Shown one piece after another: positions 10,003 to 19,566 of a stretch of 25,099 nt of DNA. The stretch lies in contig LRSR01008321.1 in the NCBI GenBank assembly GCA_001579985.1, forward strand, positions 1 to 25,099, given 5' to 3'. The position numbers and the translations under genes are program-made. Numbering within the stretch: the first letter of the stretch is position 1; each line of letters begins with the position of its first letter. The notes below the pieces were generated by a model. The model searched no databases. It saw only the letters and a list, made by a program, of their open reading frames with translations, and was not told where the DNA came from. The stretch is from Hypsibius dujardini (taxonomy: Eukaryota; Tardigrada; Eutardigrada; Parachela; Hypsibiidae).

Positions 10003-10424
10003 AGGCATCCAATGAAGACCTTGAAGGTTTTCTCCGTCGGCGACTGAGCTCGGCTTTTTCGGAGTGCGTTGAGGGACCTCTAACCTTGTGGGGACCCTTC
10101 AACACACTTATATTAGTAACTAGTTGGTGTAATTTAGGAATTTGACTGGTGTCACCGCGCGTGAAACCAAATTAATATGGCGTGTGTCGGACACCTTTTT
10201 TTAGAAAGGCACATTTATTTTTTTGAAAATTCCAACGCTGTCAAACACTTGTAGGGTAAACACAGCACATTAATTAACTTAATTAATTTAGTAATTAATT
10301 AAATACCTTAATAAAGTTGTGCTATATTTTAAGGCATCGGCATCGTGATGAAGGAGAAAGGCTGATGCATCTAGCCCTCGACCAATGAGCATGCTGCAAT
10401 CGGCAGACTCGAGTACTACCAGTA
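10003..10424. other. Intergenic, AT-rich, no gene
   Basis: Contains a cluster of ttaattaa-type motifs at 10270-10305. Nothing else seen. Confidence 0.4.
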
Positions 10425-11385
10425 TACCGGGTTCGGGAATGCTTTTGCGACAAATTTTGCCACGCCCACGCGCGAAGAGTGTACACATTAAAGAAAAAAT
10501 GTAAACTCCAATTTCTTTCCACATTTATGGGCTACAAAATGTGTGTTCATAGGTAGGTCCTAAAACTTGCCGCGGCCTTGCTGTGTGACATTTTGTGAAC
10601 TCCGATGGAAATTGTCCGTGACCCAACGCAGTACGGAATATTATTATTTATTCGCGTGAAACTCCAATAAACCGCTCTTTCGCGGGATGTTTCCTCTGAT
10701 AAAAAAAATGTGAAACAATTATTGTTAGGCCCTGAGATTTGACTACCTTGAGCCACAAACTCAACTCGATCACACTGTTAGTTTTTTATGAAGGCTCCCA
10801 TCTTGATGACTCCTGAAATTTGCATAACTCGTCATATCTCGATGCCAATTCTTTCCGATTCAGTTTGTCTTTTCGCACGTTTTCAGTTTCAACCTAATTT
10901 AATTTATGTGACAGCCCGACACCGTAAAAGCAGAGTGATACCAAAATGGTCGCAAGCATGCAGCACACGGGGAAGTTATGCACTGCGAAGCGAAAAGCAC
11001 TTTTCAAAAGCAATTTTAATGAGAAAATTTTGTTGAATTTCTGTCAGGTTATTGGGCACTGTATCTCTCGTAAAGGCATCCGTCTCATGAAACTTGGTTT
11101 TCGCTGCGTTAATTGGGGCGGGCTATTTAAAATAGGTTTTCGTTTTCCGGAACGAGTTATTTTTTGGTAGCAAATGAGGGTGTGACCTGGGCCCTTATTG
11201 AGATCGGATCTGCCATTGGTTTTTGTCTGCCATTTTTCCGGGGTGTAGACTATATTTCATTTTCGGCTTGTAATGGATGCTCACATGGACAGGCGTTTCG
11301 ACAATAAAAATTGAGGCAGTGGGATGAGTAGTGACGGAGAAATGACGGTTCCAAGTTTGTCTCAAAAGTATTCCCGAACCCGGTA
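10425..11385. mobile_element. 961-bp inverted-repeat element with TA ends
   Basis: The left end TACCGGGTTCGGGAAT at 10425 and the right end ATTCCCGAACCCGGTA at 11385 are perfect inverts. Similarity continues inward for about 35 bp (gcttttgcgacaaatttt against its mirror). Terminal TA on both sides. The interior shows no transposase. A non-autonomous Tc1/mariner-like element, or two ends of a gutted one. Confidence 0.72.
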
Positions 11386-11444
11386 TTTACTGTATAGAGG
11401 AGTTCGATAACGTGGTACCATGTTTCAGCAGATTCGCTACGTGG

Positions 11445-11484
11445 CGTCAGGTACGTCAGGTACGTCAGGTACGTCAGGTACGTC
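11445..11484 (+). repeat. 9-bp tandem repeat (GTCAGGTAC), about 4.5 copies
   Basis: Perfect copies of gtcaggtac, ending in gtcgac. Lies 280 bp upstream of the first membrane-protein paralog. Confidence 0.95.
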
Positions 11485-11762
11485 GACTGTAAAGGGAGAT
11501 ATGTGTGCGGAACTAAAAACGGCGGTTCATGGCCATTGTCATTTATCTTATCAATGACTTCGTGGCATCACAAGTATTGAGCAAGTCCACGCTCAGTGGA
11601 GCGCTTTCATACACAAACGTTAATCAAATCCTCAAATTTATTACATCATTAATCACTCCAGCATTACCTACGTATAATGTTGTTGTTTTTATGACCGATT
11701 ATTCCTTTTCCTGACACCAATGTAACTATTATAACTAGAAAAGAATCAGGAACTCGGAGAAT

Positions 11763-13613
11763 ATGGTAGCCATCAACCGTTTCCGCAGCCCCGCGGTACT
11801 GATGGTCCTTCTCTTACTCCTTGTCGATGTACCCTTCAAGCCCGTCGCCCGTTCGAGCTCATTGACGGAGGAACAACAGACCGACGCCGGCTGCTCCTCG
11901 GTTGGGTTCTGTTCACTGCGCAAACCGGCCACACAGGGTGGAACTTGCACCAAGACACCCTGGCAGTTGAATAATGACCACAACGGCCTCAATCATTTCA
12001 AGGTCTGCAACCTCGTAGAAACTGATAATCCTACGCGATTCGACGGATTGTGCCAGCCGGGGTGTAAGTTCCACTACCGAAAAGCTGGCTGGGCGAAGGC
12101 AGAACAGGTAGACGGCAACGGGCTGGGGATTGTTAATGTTGTCCCGTCGGAGGATGGGGATCCGGTCCAGCAGGAACATCTTTACTGGCACGAGTTCAAA
12201 TATGACACATACATCAGCTGTTGTAGAACTAGCGGAGGTAAGATTAAGGGAAGAGATGGCATCAAGTATATCTAAAAAGCTAGGGCTCAGCAATTGAATC
12301 GGGCGTACACGTTGCAAACTAACTTGGAAAGCTCCTTTTCTCCGTTTGAGAGCCAGTGAAAAACCTCTGCTTGATTGAACGATTTTCGCAGTTGAAACAG
12401 TGGAAATTTTATTGCCTCATTGCTTCGGTTGATTATCGATCGTAATCATTCAATCAATCAATCGACGGTTCGATTTCCATATATACGTACACTGGCATGG
12501 GGAGGAGGAGCTTGCGACGTTTGAACATTATTCACCCAATTCAACTGTTGAGCCCTAAGATGTTGGCACCAAATCGATAGGGAAAATTCTTACCCTTTGA
12601 ATGGTACCTTCAAATGGCTTCAGGATAAGCGATTAGTATCGAGAATTCCCTTGTGAGCTGAACGTCTCAAGGCATTAAAAAACTCAGCTGGAGGCCTGGA
12701 AGTGTCAATTTCTCTCTGAACGACCGAATGTAATTAAGACAGAAATCTATTCCATTGCAGTTGTGAAATACAATTGACAGCAATCCTTGAAACCGTGAAA
12801 TATAAAGCAAGCAAGGACTAGTTACATACATTGAGAATATAAAGCCAAAAACTATTTTGGTGACTCTCATTTTTATTTTCGCTGATACAAAATTGAAGAG
12901 TATTTCATACACAAGCATTAATTAAACCAATGATAAAGCAACACAAGTTGAAAAGGGGGTGTCATTAAGAGAAGGAGGTGCCAACGGGAGTGCCATAAGT
13001 GAAAGTGAAAGGGGCCATGAAACGGGGCTGACTATAACGCTTTCCTAAATTGAAATCGAGGGTTTCAATCAAATCGCACGTATGACACATCTAAACTGAC
13101 CCCGGTTTGATCTCTTGCAAAGTGGTGTGAACTTAATGTTGAAAGCATTCGATGCCCATAGGTGGCGCCGACGACTGCACCATGGAACTGTGCTACTACT
13201 TCCAAGAGGCGACGGACCACGAAGGGAAGAGTTCAAAGAACCCCGAGAAACCAGCGACCGTTCTCCCGGAAACTACGGAACCCAATTGGGAACCCACCGG
13301 GCGGAATGATGGTGACGGTGAGGGACGAGTGAGTCCTGCTGTGTCGGTCAAGCCGAGTGTGCCGCCACAGTCTGCCGTCACCTGCCTGTGGTACGCTATT
13401 CCAATCCTGCTAATCGTCGGCGCTGCAGTGATCGCCGGAATCTGGCGTGTCTGCTTCCGTGGCAATGCGGGGAATGCGACACGGCATCCGCAGGAGAACC
13501 CGCAGGAGCTACAACGGATGTCCAACGGAGCAGGCGACCATCCCGATCATTCTACAATCACGCCTCTCCTGCCGACAACCGAGCCTCAACAATCCGAGGA
13601 ACAACCGAAGTGA
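11763..13613 (+). CDS. Type I membrane protein, 10-Cys ectodomain, paralog 1
   Basis: Family not recognised. Exon 1 is 11763-12237, intron 12238-13161 (GTAAGA...cccatag, phase 1), exon 2 is 13162-13613; 308 residues. Start chosen because paralog 2 also begins M-x-x-INRF. A signal peptide (hydrophobic to about residue 30) precedes eight cysteines, including C-x11-C, C-x19-C, C-x14-C, QPGC, and a CC pair after TYIS. Exon 2 adds C-x4-C (DDCTMELC), an acidic Ser/Thr/Pro-rich stalk, one membrane helix (about YAIPILLIVGAAVIAGIW) and a 70-residue Pro/Gln-rich tail. A cell-surface or shed ligand or receptor is inferred from topology. The intron phase would let exon 1 act as a separable ectodomain cassette. 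No homologous enzyme or known adhesion domain is visible; a von Willebrand C-like fold is one weak alternative. Confidence 0.82.
12238..13161 (+). other. Intron of paralog 1, no embedded feature recognised
   Basis: 924 bp, donor GTAAGA, acceptor cccatag. No element ends or genes seen; one short antisense open frame is not supported. Confidence 0.7.
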
Positions 13614-13775
13614 AGAGCTTCAATGTAACGAAAGTTGTCGTTGAGTGTGCGTTGGACGTGTACCGAAATTTGCAATACTTTTCCCTGTTCGGCCATGAAC
13701 GATACGACGATTGCTGTTATCTAGCAGGCTTTGGCGGCAGTTGATCTGTTTTCTGTGATTTTTTAACTTGCCCTT
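13614..13775 (+). other. 3' flank of paralog 1, similar to that of paralog 2
   Basis: Aligns with 18882-19010: tgtaccgaaatttgcaatacttttccctg against its counterpart, then gcaggctttggcggcagttgatctg against gcggactttggcgacaatcgatctg, then tgattttt. The duplication unit therefore includes the 3' UTR. No clear AATAAA before the palindrome. Confidence 0.8.
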
Positions 13776-13850
13776 TATTGAATGTTTCCACGGTGTCTGT
13801 AGGTGCACGTACACAAGTGGGTCTAGTGGACCCAGCCATATATGTTAACC

Positions 13851-14760
13851 ATGTGTCATCCACATTTGGAATGTAATGTCCTACGTCAACACAATCCTAA
13901 CTTGGCAAGTATTTCAGATGCCGAATTCAAATTGACTCCACTTTATTAATAAAGTCACATTAATAATAGTTTTCGACATTTATTTTACCGTTGTTGTCCC
14001 AATTCAAATTGACTCCACTTTAAGTGTTATTAATGGAGTCACATTTATGATGCCCTTCGAAATTTATTTCACTGCTGTTGTACGAATAGCTTTTTTGGCG
14101 GAATTTCAAAGTTGGGAAAACAATCGAAGATTCCAGTTTCGCTTATTTTGACTGCAAAAACGTCGATTTTCAGAAAAAAATTCATTTGATGATTTTCGAC
14201 ACAGTCCCTCTTAAAATTCAATTTAAAATTGCTTGGCATCGGCAGAATCATTTTTGGTATGAGGGGGCGAGCTGCAGATCATTTCTGCAGGGCCACTCGT
14301 AATTTTCCTGTCTTACCAGTCCCAAGAATGACCTGTAGCTCCGCCCCCTGAAATCCAAAGGATTCTATTGACGCCAATTGATTCCAAATTGAATTTTAAG
14401 AGGGAAAGTGTCGAAAATCATCAAATGAAATATTTTCTGAAAATCGACGTCTTTGCAGTAAAATCAGGGAAACTGGAATTTTCGATTGTTTTCCCAACTT
14501 TGAAATTCCGCCAAAGAAAAGTTATTCGTACAAAAACGGTGAAACAAATTTCGAAGGGCATCATAAATGTGACTCCATTAATAACACTTAAAGTGGAGTC
14601 AATCTGAATTGGGACAACAACGGTGAAATAAATGTCGAAAAATATTACTAATGTGACTTTATTAATAAAGCGGAGTCAATTTGAATTCGGCATCTGAAAT
14701 ACTTGCCAAGTTAGGATTGTGTTGACGTAGGACATTACAGTCCAATAGTGAATGACACAT
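13851..14760. mobile_element. Foldback (palindromic) element, two about 435-bp arms
   Basis: The arms, about 13851-14285 and 14325-14760, are reverse complements with few differences (for example tcctacgtcaacacaatcct against its mirror near the outer end) and enclose a spacer of about 40 bp. Inside each arm a segment beginning aattcaaattgactccactt occurs twice in tandem, about 80 bp apart. No protein is encoded; small open frames are chance products of the arms. Diverged single-arm relatives lie at 8530-8740, 18190-18290 and 22585-22800, so this is a dispersed family. Confidence 0.92.
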
Positions 14761-14854
14761 AATAACTGAGCTAACAGACACTACTAAAACGACTGACTAG
14801 TGGTTAATTGGCATTTTACTAGTTCTTTAACCAACACTGCAAGTATTTTCAAAC

Positions 14855-15155
14855 TCTGCTTAACAAAACTATTGAAATCGATAAGATTTCCTCCATTTCT
14901 AGACTTTTCAAACTTACTCTGAAAAACTTTTAAGTCCCAATAAAATGTATGTCATAAATAGTACTCCTTTTGGTCACCTTTTTACTTCAAGGACTAAAAA
15001 GGGTCACAAGCAGCTTTGTTAGGCAATGCCGAACGGTATTTAAGACAGTAAACGTAACCGTTATCGATTATAACCGCATTTCGGAGAGTGATTTTTGGGA
15101 GGTACAGTTGCAATTAAGTTGGGATGATTCAAGACTCATTTCGTCTACTGTATAG
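14855..15155 (+). repeat. Segmental repeat, copy 2 (first copy 7490-7765)
   Basis: Collinear with 7490-7765. The end (gatgattcaagactcatttcgtctactgtatag) corresponds to the bases that in copy 1 enter the receptor exon remnant, so a sliver of that exon may be present at about 15125-15155. Confidence 0.85.
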
Positions 15156-15520
15156 TTAGCATGCAATCGGCACCGGATGCAAATGGAGATAACTTATAAT
15201 GGGTGCCGTAGTCCAGCCATTCAACGCTCGGTACTATAGGGTACACCTGCCACACTCATGAAAGGGTACAGAAGTCGAAATGGCGACACATTGTTTTACC
15301 TTATCATAGGCCTGTGACATAACATGGCTTGACGCAGAGCGCGGATGTTAACAAAAATGTTTTCAAGTTTTCCACCCTGTAAGCCTTTCAAACTGATTTC
15401 AGCATTCATCATCGTATGTAGGTAACGTTATACTTGGCCATGATGTGTCCTTTTGACCCGTATCAGTTTGTGATTTCCTTGTACTGTAACTACGAAATGA
15501 AGAGGCAATGAGTAAAAATG

Positions 15521-18500
15521 ATGGGGCCCATCAACCGTTTCTCCTCCAGGACCAAGGTGTTGGTCGTCGTACTCCTAATCTTTGCCAGTATAGAGGCTGT
15601 TCAATCCCACTTCGATATTCCCGCGAAGGGAGAGGAATCCGTCGGGGATTGTTCGGGCGGGTTCTGTTCACTTCGCAGACCGGCTACCCAGGGTGGGACT
15701 TGCTCTAAAGCGCCCTGGCCGCTGTATCCGGACCAGGAAGGAGCCCTGCATTTCAACGTGTGCTCCCGGATAGACCCTCACGATCTTCGGCAGTTTGACG
15801 CACTGTGCCAGCCGGGATGTGAGTTCTACTGGCGGGAAGCTGGCTGGACGACGGGACGACTGGTGGAAAACAACGCCAAGGGGACTATTGCTGTTTCTCA
15901 AGTCCCTTCTGACGACGAGGGGGACCTCGCCAAGCTGGAACACCTCCACTGGCAGACCTTTGAACATAACACCTATATCAGATGCTGTAGGATTGTCCGC
16001 GGTAAGGAACGCTATAACATGGCAGAGAAATTCGTGCAATTGGAAAAATGTACCATATGCTCGCGATCTCAAGGGACACTTTTTTGCCCTACCCGTAAAT
16101 TTGAACCAACCCGGGCCGTGCCTATTCAATGCCGTTTCCCAAATTACTACGAGGTAAAGGCCGTTAACCAGGCCGCTTTTAGAAATCGTAACTTAAATAG
16201 GCCGGCAGGCCAACAGGCCAACAGGTGGCGCATAAGTCGTTTTTGCGAAGTCAACCCAGGGAGATGGAATCGAAGTGGCGCCTCTACCGGACTACTTGCA
16301 CACTTCTCCAATGAGATTTTTCTATTCCATTTTTTGGACTCAAATTCAAACCGTGAGGCTTAGGAACGAACTAAAATGGGTCAGAGAATTTTTCTGAATG
16401 TTTTCAAGCCATCTGTTATGGCATGGCAGCACTGCAGCGCCGGGAAATGAACGTTGAAAAAACCGGCCTGGTTAAGTTACGATTTCTAAAAGCGGCCTGG
16501 TTAACGGTCTTTACCTCGTACTGTAACTCGTACTGTAGGGACAAATATACGGACAAGCACGACTGTACAATCAAATCAATCGAACACAACGAGTAGGCTG
16601 TGCGTAATGAGCCAATCAGAGAAGAGTGAATCAGATTGAACATTCAACTGATTGCAGGGCCATACCGCGGGAGGCGGAACTTAGCTGTTCCTTGAGATCG
16701 CGAGCATACGGTAGTAAAAGTGAATCGATTGATTTTGGTACGAATTTGAAATCTACTGATTGTTATTCACACTCATTTGCGAAACTCACTTTTACTTCAT
16801 CACTATAAATGTATCTTACTACGAAATTTGTTTCGGACATGAACTTTCGCTCAGTCTATCAGGCTGGTATAAAAAACAGACCAAATAGTGCGACAAATAA
16901 TTTTTCTCTCAACTCCAAATCGCTTAAACAGAGGGGCGGAACAAAAGTGCGTCCCGAGTTTTTTTTACCTTTTTACATTGAACACACTCCAAGTCGCAAT
17001 CTTGTCCGATTACGAGTAAATCCTAAAATGCATCTATTCCGCAATTAAAGCCTGATAGGAGTAGCACCTAGTGTGTTATTGGAGATCCTTCATTTCCTGA
17101 TATTTTCACGGTACAAAAACAACGAACGATTATAAGCCGCAATTTCCCGAATAGCTTTCGGTTTTTACATTTCTAATTGCCTGGCACTGCCTGATCCAGA
17201 ATGTCATTTGGGCTCGAAAAGTGACGACAGAAATATGTTCCGATCTCCCGGGGGGGGGGCAGAGGGGGCGGAACTGTAAGCTACAATTCAAATCAACAGC
17301 CCAAGTGGTCCAGTGTAATCCGAAAAACCGGCTTACAAGGAGTTGGTGCGCGCTTCACCGCCAAAGTGAACAAGTCTTACACTATCAGTCGATAACTGTG
17401 ACTTTAACCTACTTATTCATACCAAAAGCTAATCCGGAGCTTGCGAAACACGATCAAAATTTGCATGATTCATACGCCCCTCCTTCAACAACAGAACAAC
17501 TGATAATGCAAACCATGCAATTGATTGGTCGATTGTTTTAAATTAAGAAGTGGTTAATAAGCAAAACAAAACAATCGACCAATCAATTGCATGGTTTCCA
17601 TTATTACTTGTTCAGTTGTTGAAGGAGGAGGGCGCATGAATCATGCAAATTGTGATCTTGTTTCGCAAGCTCCGGAACAGTTTTTGGTATGAATAGGTTG
17701 GTTAAAGTCACAGTTATCGATTGATATTGAAAGACTTGTTCACTCTGGCGGCGAAGCGCGCACCAACCCCTTGTTAGGCTACAAGTACTCCTCCCATTAC
17801 CGCTCTTCATCCCCACCCCTTTTACGTTTTCGGCCGTTGACCAATGTTCTTTCATTTTATAACTTTCAGATTGAGATTTTTAAGAATGTTCGCCGTTTCC
17901 TTGCCGTAAAAATTAAACCCCCTGATTTACGCTCTCCACGCGCTCGGACTTCATCCGAGCGCGTGGTAAGCGAAAATGAAAAACGCCCACTTTTTTCTCA
18001 ACGCCTGCAGTTTTTTTTCACACACTATTTCCTTGATCGACATCCAAGTATCGGGGTATTTTGCCAAGAGATGTGGCAAAGTTTAAACTTCCTAAACTTA
18101 CATTTGTAACATCATAAGAAAGGACATTGATCACTACTCCTAAAGGTGAAAGAAGACAAAAATAAGGAGGAGGATTTGTAAGCTTGAAAAAGTACACGTA
18201 GCTCCACCCCCTCAGGTTCCAGAATATTTCTGTCAATGCCATTCCAAACAGAAATTCCGATCAGGTGGTATCTTAAAATTAGATAGTGTATTTTCTTTGT
18301 ATGGCAAGAGTTTCAGGGAAATCGGGCTGTGCAATCCCTTTCCGATCCCTTATAAAACTTTTACGTGCACCTGGTGGGAAGGGCAATTAAAATCAATCCG
18401 CCATGAAGGTATTTGATGTGATTTGAATTTGAAGCTCATCGGTTGATTGTCATCCCTAGACGGCGGAGAAGACTGCACCGAGGAACTGTGCTTCTATCTC

Positions 18501-18881
18501 GCGGACGCGAAGGATCACGCTGGATATGAGGCATCCACAGGGCGGGATGGTGAGAGTAATGGGGGACGGGTGAATCCTCCTGGATCGGTGCAGACTAACA
18601 CCGGCAGCAGTGTTCCACGGTCGGACGGTGACGGTGACACCTTCGCGAAGGGCCTTCAGAATCCGGTATTTTGGATTGCCTTAATCATCCTCGGCATCCT
18701 CAGCATCCTCATCATCGCCATGTGTGTCTACATCCGTCGCAGTCGGAATCAGCCCCCCTTGGTGGAAGACGTGCACCTACAAGACAACGGTAATCAGCCG
18801 GGCACGCCTCTGATGCAGTCACAAAGAGCCGATAGTCCCGGGACTCGCCCTTTCAACCGAGATCCCTGCGAATGCAAGTGA
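15521..18881 (+). CDS. Type I membrane protein, 10-Cys ectodomain, paralog 2
   Basis: Tandem paralog of the gene at 11763. Exon 1 is 15521-16001 (ATG at 15518 also possible), intron 16002-18459 (GTAAGG...catccctag, phase 1), exon 2 is 18460-18881; 300 residues. Same plan: M-x-x-INRF start, signal peptide, eight cysteines with the same 11-19-14-3 spacings (SLRRPATQGGTC and QPGC conserved), CC, nine residues, then C-x4-C (EDCTEELC), stalk, membrane helix (FWIALIILGILSILIIAM), basic stop-transfer RRSR and a cytoplasmic tail. The stalk and tail have diverged far more than the cysteine domain. Both reading frames are intact, which suggests both copies are used. The intron has gained at least two transposable elements and a hairpin, starting only 50 bp after the donor. 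Function unknown. Confidence 0.83.
16051..16713. mobile_element. MITE, same family as 8751-9034, interrupted by another MITE
   Basis: Left end taccatatgctcgcgatctc plus aagggaca; right end ttccttgagatcgcgagcat plus acggta. Subterminal bases (cttttttgccctacc) match the 8751 element in the opposite orientation. Total 663 bp; subtracting the 373-bp insert at 16148-16520 leaves 290 bp, close to the 284 bp of the uninterrupted copy. Lies in the intron of paralog 2. Confidence 0.9.
16148..16520. mobile_element. Nested MITE with about 50-bp terminal inverted repeats, TA ends
   Basis: The left end (TACGAGGTAAAGGCCGTTAA then ccaggccgcttttagaaatcgtaacttaa) is mirrored by the right end finishing TTTACCTCGTA at 16520, with very few mismatches. 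It splits the 16051-16713 element, so it arrived later. Confidence 0.9.
16714..17310 (+). other. Intron interior of paralog 2, no feature recognised
   Basis: One 79-codon open frame (16809-17048) has no recognisable domain. A run of nine G lies near 17250. Confidence 0.4.
17313..17802. repeat. Long hairpin, arms about 220 bp
   Basis: About 17325-17542 and 17567-17787 are imperfect reverse complements. The centre (ccatgcaattgattggtcga and its mirror) is perfect around a spacer of about 24 bp, and the outer ends share gttggtgcgcgcttc. No coding capacity and unrelated to the 13851 palindrome. Probably another foldback element. Confidence 0.9.
17936..17966. repeat. Perfect GC-rich 13-bp stem with 5-base loop
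   Basis: CCACGCGCTCGGA, loop cttca, then the exact reverse complement TCCGAGCGCGTGG. Lies within the paralog 2 intron, followed directly by taagcg. Confidence 0.95.
18188..18300 (+). repeat. Fragment of the dispersed foldback-arm repeat
   Basis: gtagctccaccccctcaggttccag and the following bases parallel gtagctccgccccctgaaatccaa at 14335, continuing with gtcaatgccattccaaa against gacgccaattgattccaaa. Confidence 0.6.
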
Positions 18882-19020
18882 ATGCGTTTTGCGGTGTACC
18901 AAAAACGGCAATACTTTCCCTGTCGACCAGCGATGGGATGACTGATGATTCCTAGCGGACTTTGGCGACAATCGATCTGATTTTAGTGATTTTCAAACTT
19001 ATTTATATTTTGCTTATCTG
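18882..19020 (+). other. 3' flank of paralog 2, homologous to 13614-13775
   Basis: See the paralog 1 flank; similarity fades near 19000. Confidence 0.8.
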
Positions 19021-19275
19021 AAAAACTGCAGGGAACAGTTGTTTTGCGTGTGATTCACAAAGAAATTTATTTTCGCACTGCGCTAGTATCATACGTTCAA
19101 CATAATCGAACCAAATTCCGTAGTAGTCTCGTTCGCAGGATCACCACGAAAGTAAAAGTCGGAAAACCAAAAACCCAACGCTACCAGAGCGTTGCAAGTT
19201 TCACCATTGAATCGTGTCGACTTGCAACCGCAGTGCATGGACACCTTCAACGTTGTGCCCCTTGATCAGATCCAT

Positions 19276-19525
19276 TCAACAATAGTACGTGAGCCCGTCC
19301 TCCTGGTTCCCCCAAACCAGCAGAGTGGGTGGCATGCCAGATGTCATGGTCTCCAGCACGGCCATCTCGAGGGTGGGCGAAGGATTCCGCCGCGCAACGG
19401 CATGGTCCCCACGTTCAGAGAAGAGTGAACAGAATGCTCCAGGAGGAACTCGCGCAACCTGACAACAAACAAATGGCAGGGGTATATATACTACCAATCG
19501 CAGACAGACAGATAGCCAGACAGGC

Positions 19526-19566
<41 letters not shown>

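Noticed and set aside
13196-13525. 109-codon minus-strand frame
   Set aside because: Antisense of exon 2 of paralog 1; the plus strand is supported by its paralog.
15668-16129. 153-codon minus-strand frame over paralog 2 exon 1
   Set aside because: Antisense shadow; the sense frame is conserved with paralog 1.
16002-16363. Read-through of paralog 2 exon 1 to a stop at 16363
   Set aside because: The extension runs through MITE sequence and past a good donor that matches the donor of paralog 1. It could only be an intron-retained form.
17870-17965. Possible 96-bp cassette exon in the paralog 2 intron, between aactttcag and GTAAGCG
   Set aside because: Joined in the phase set by exon 1 it hits TGA at once, and paralog 1 has nothing like it.
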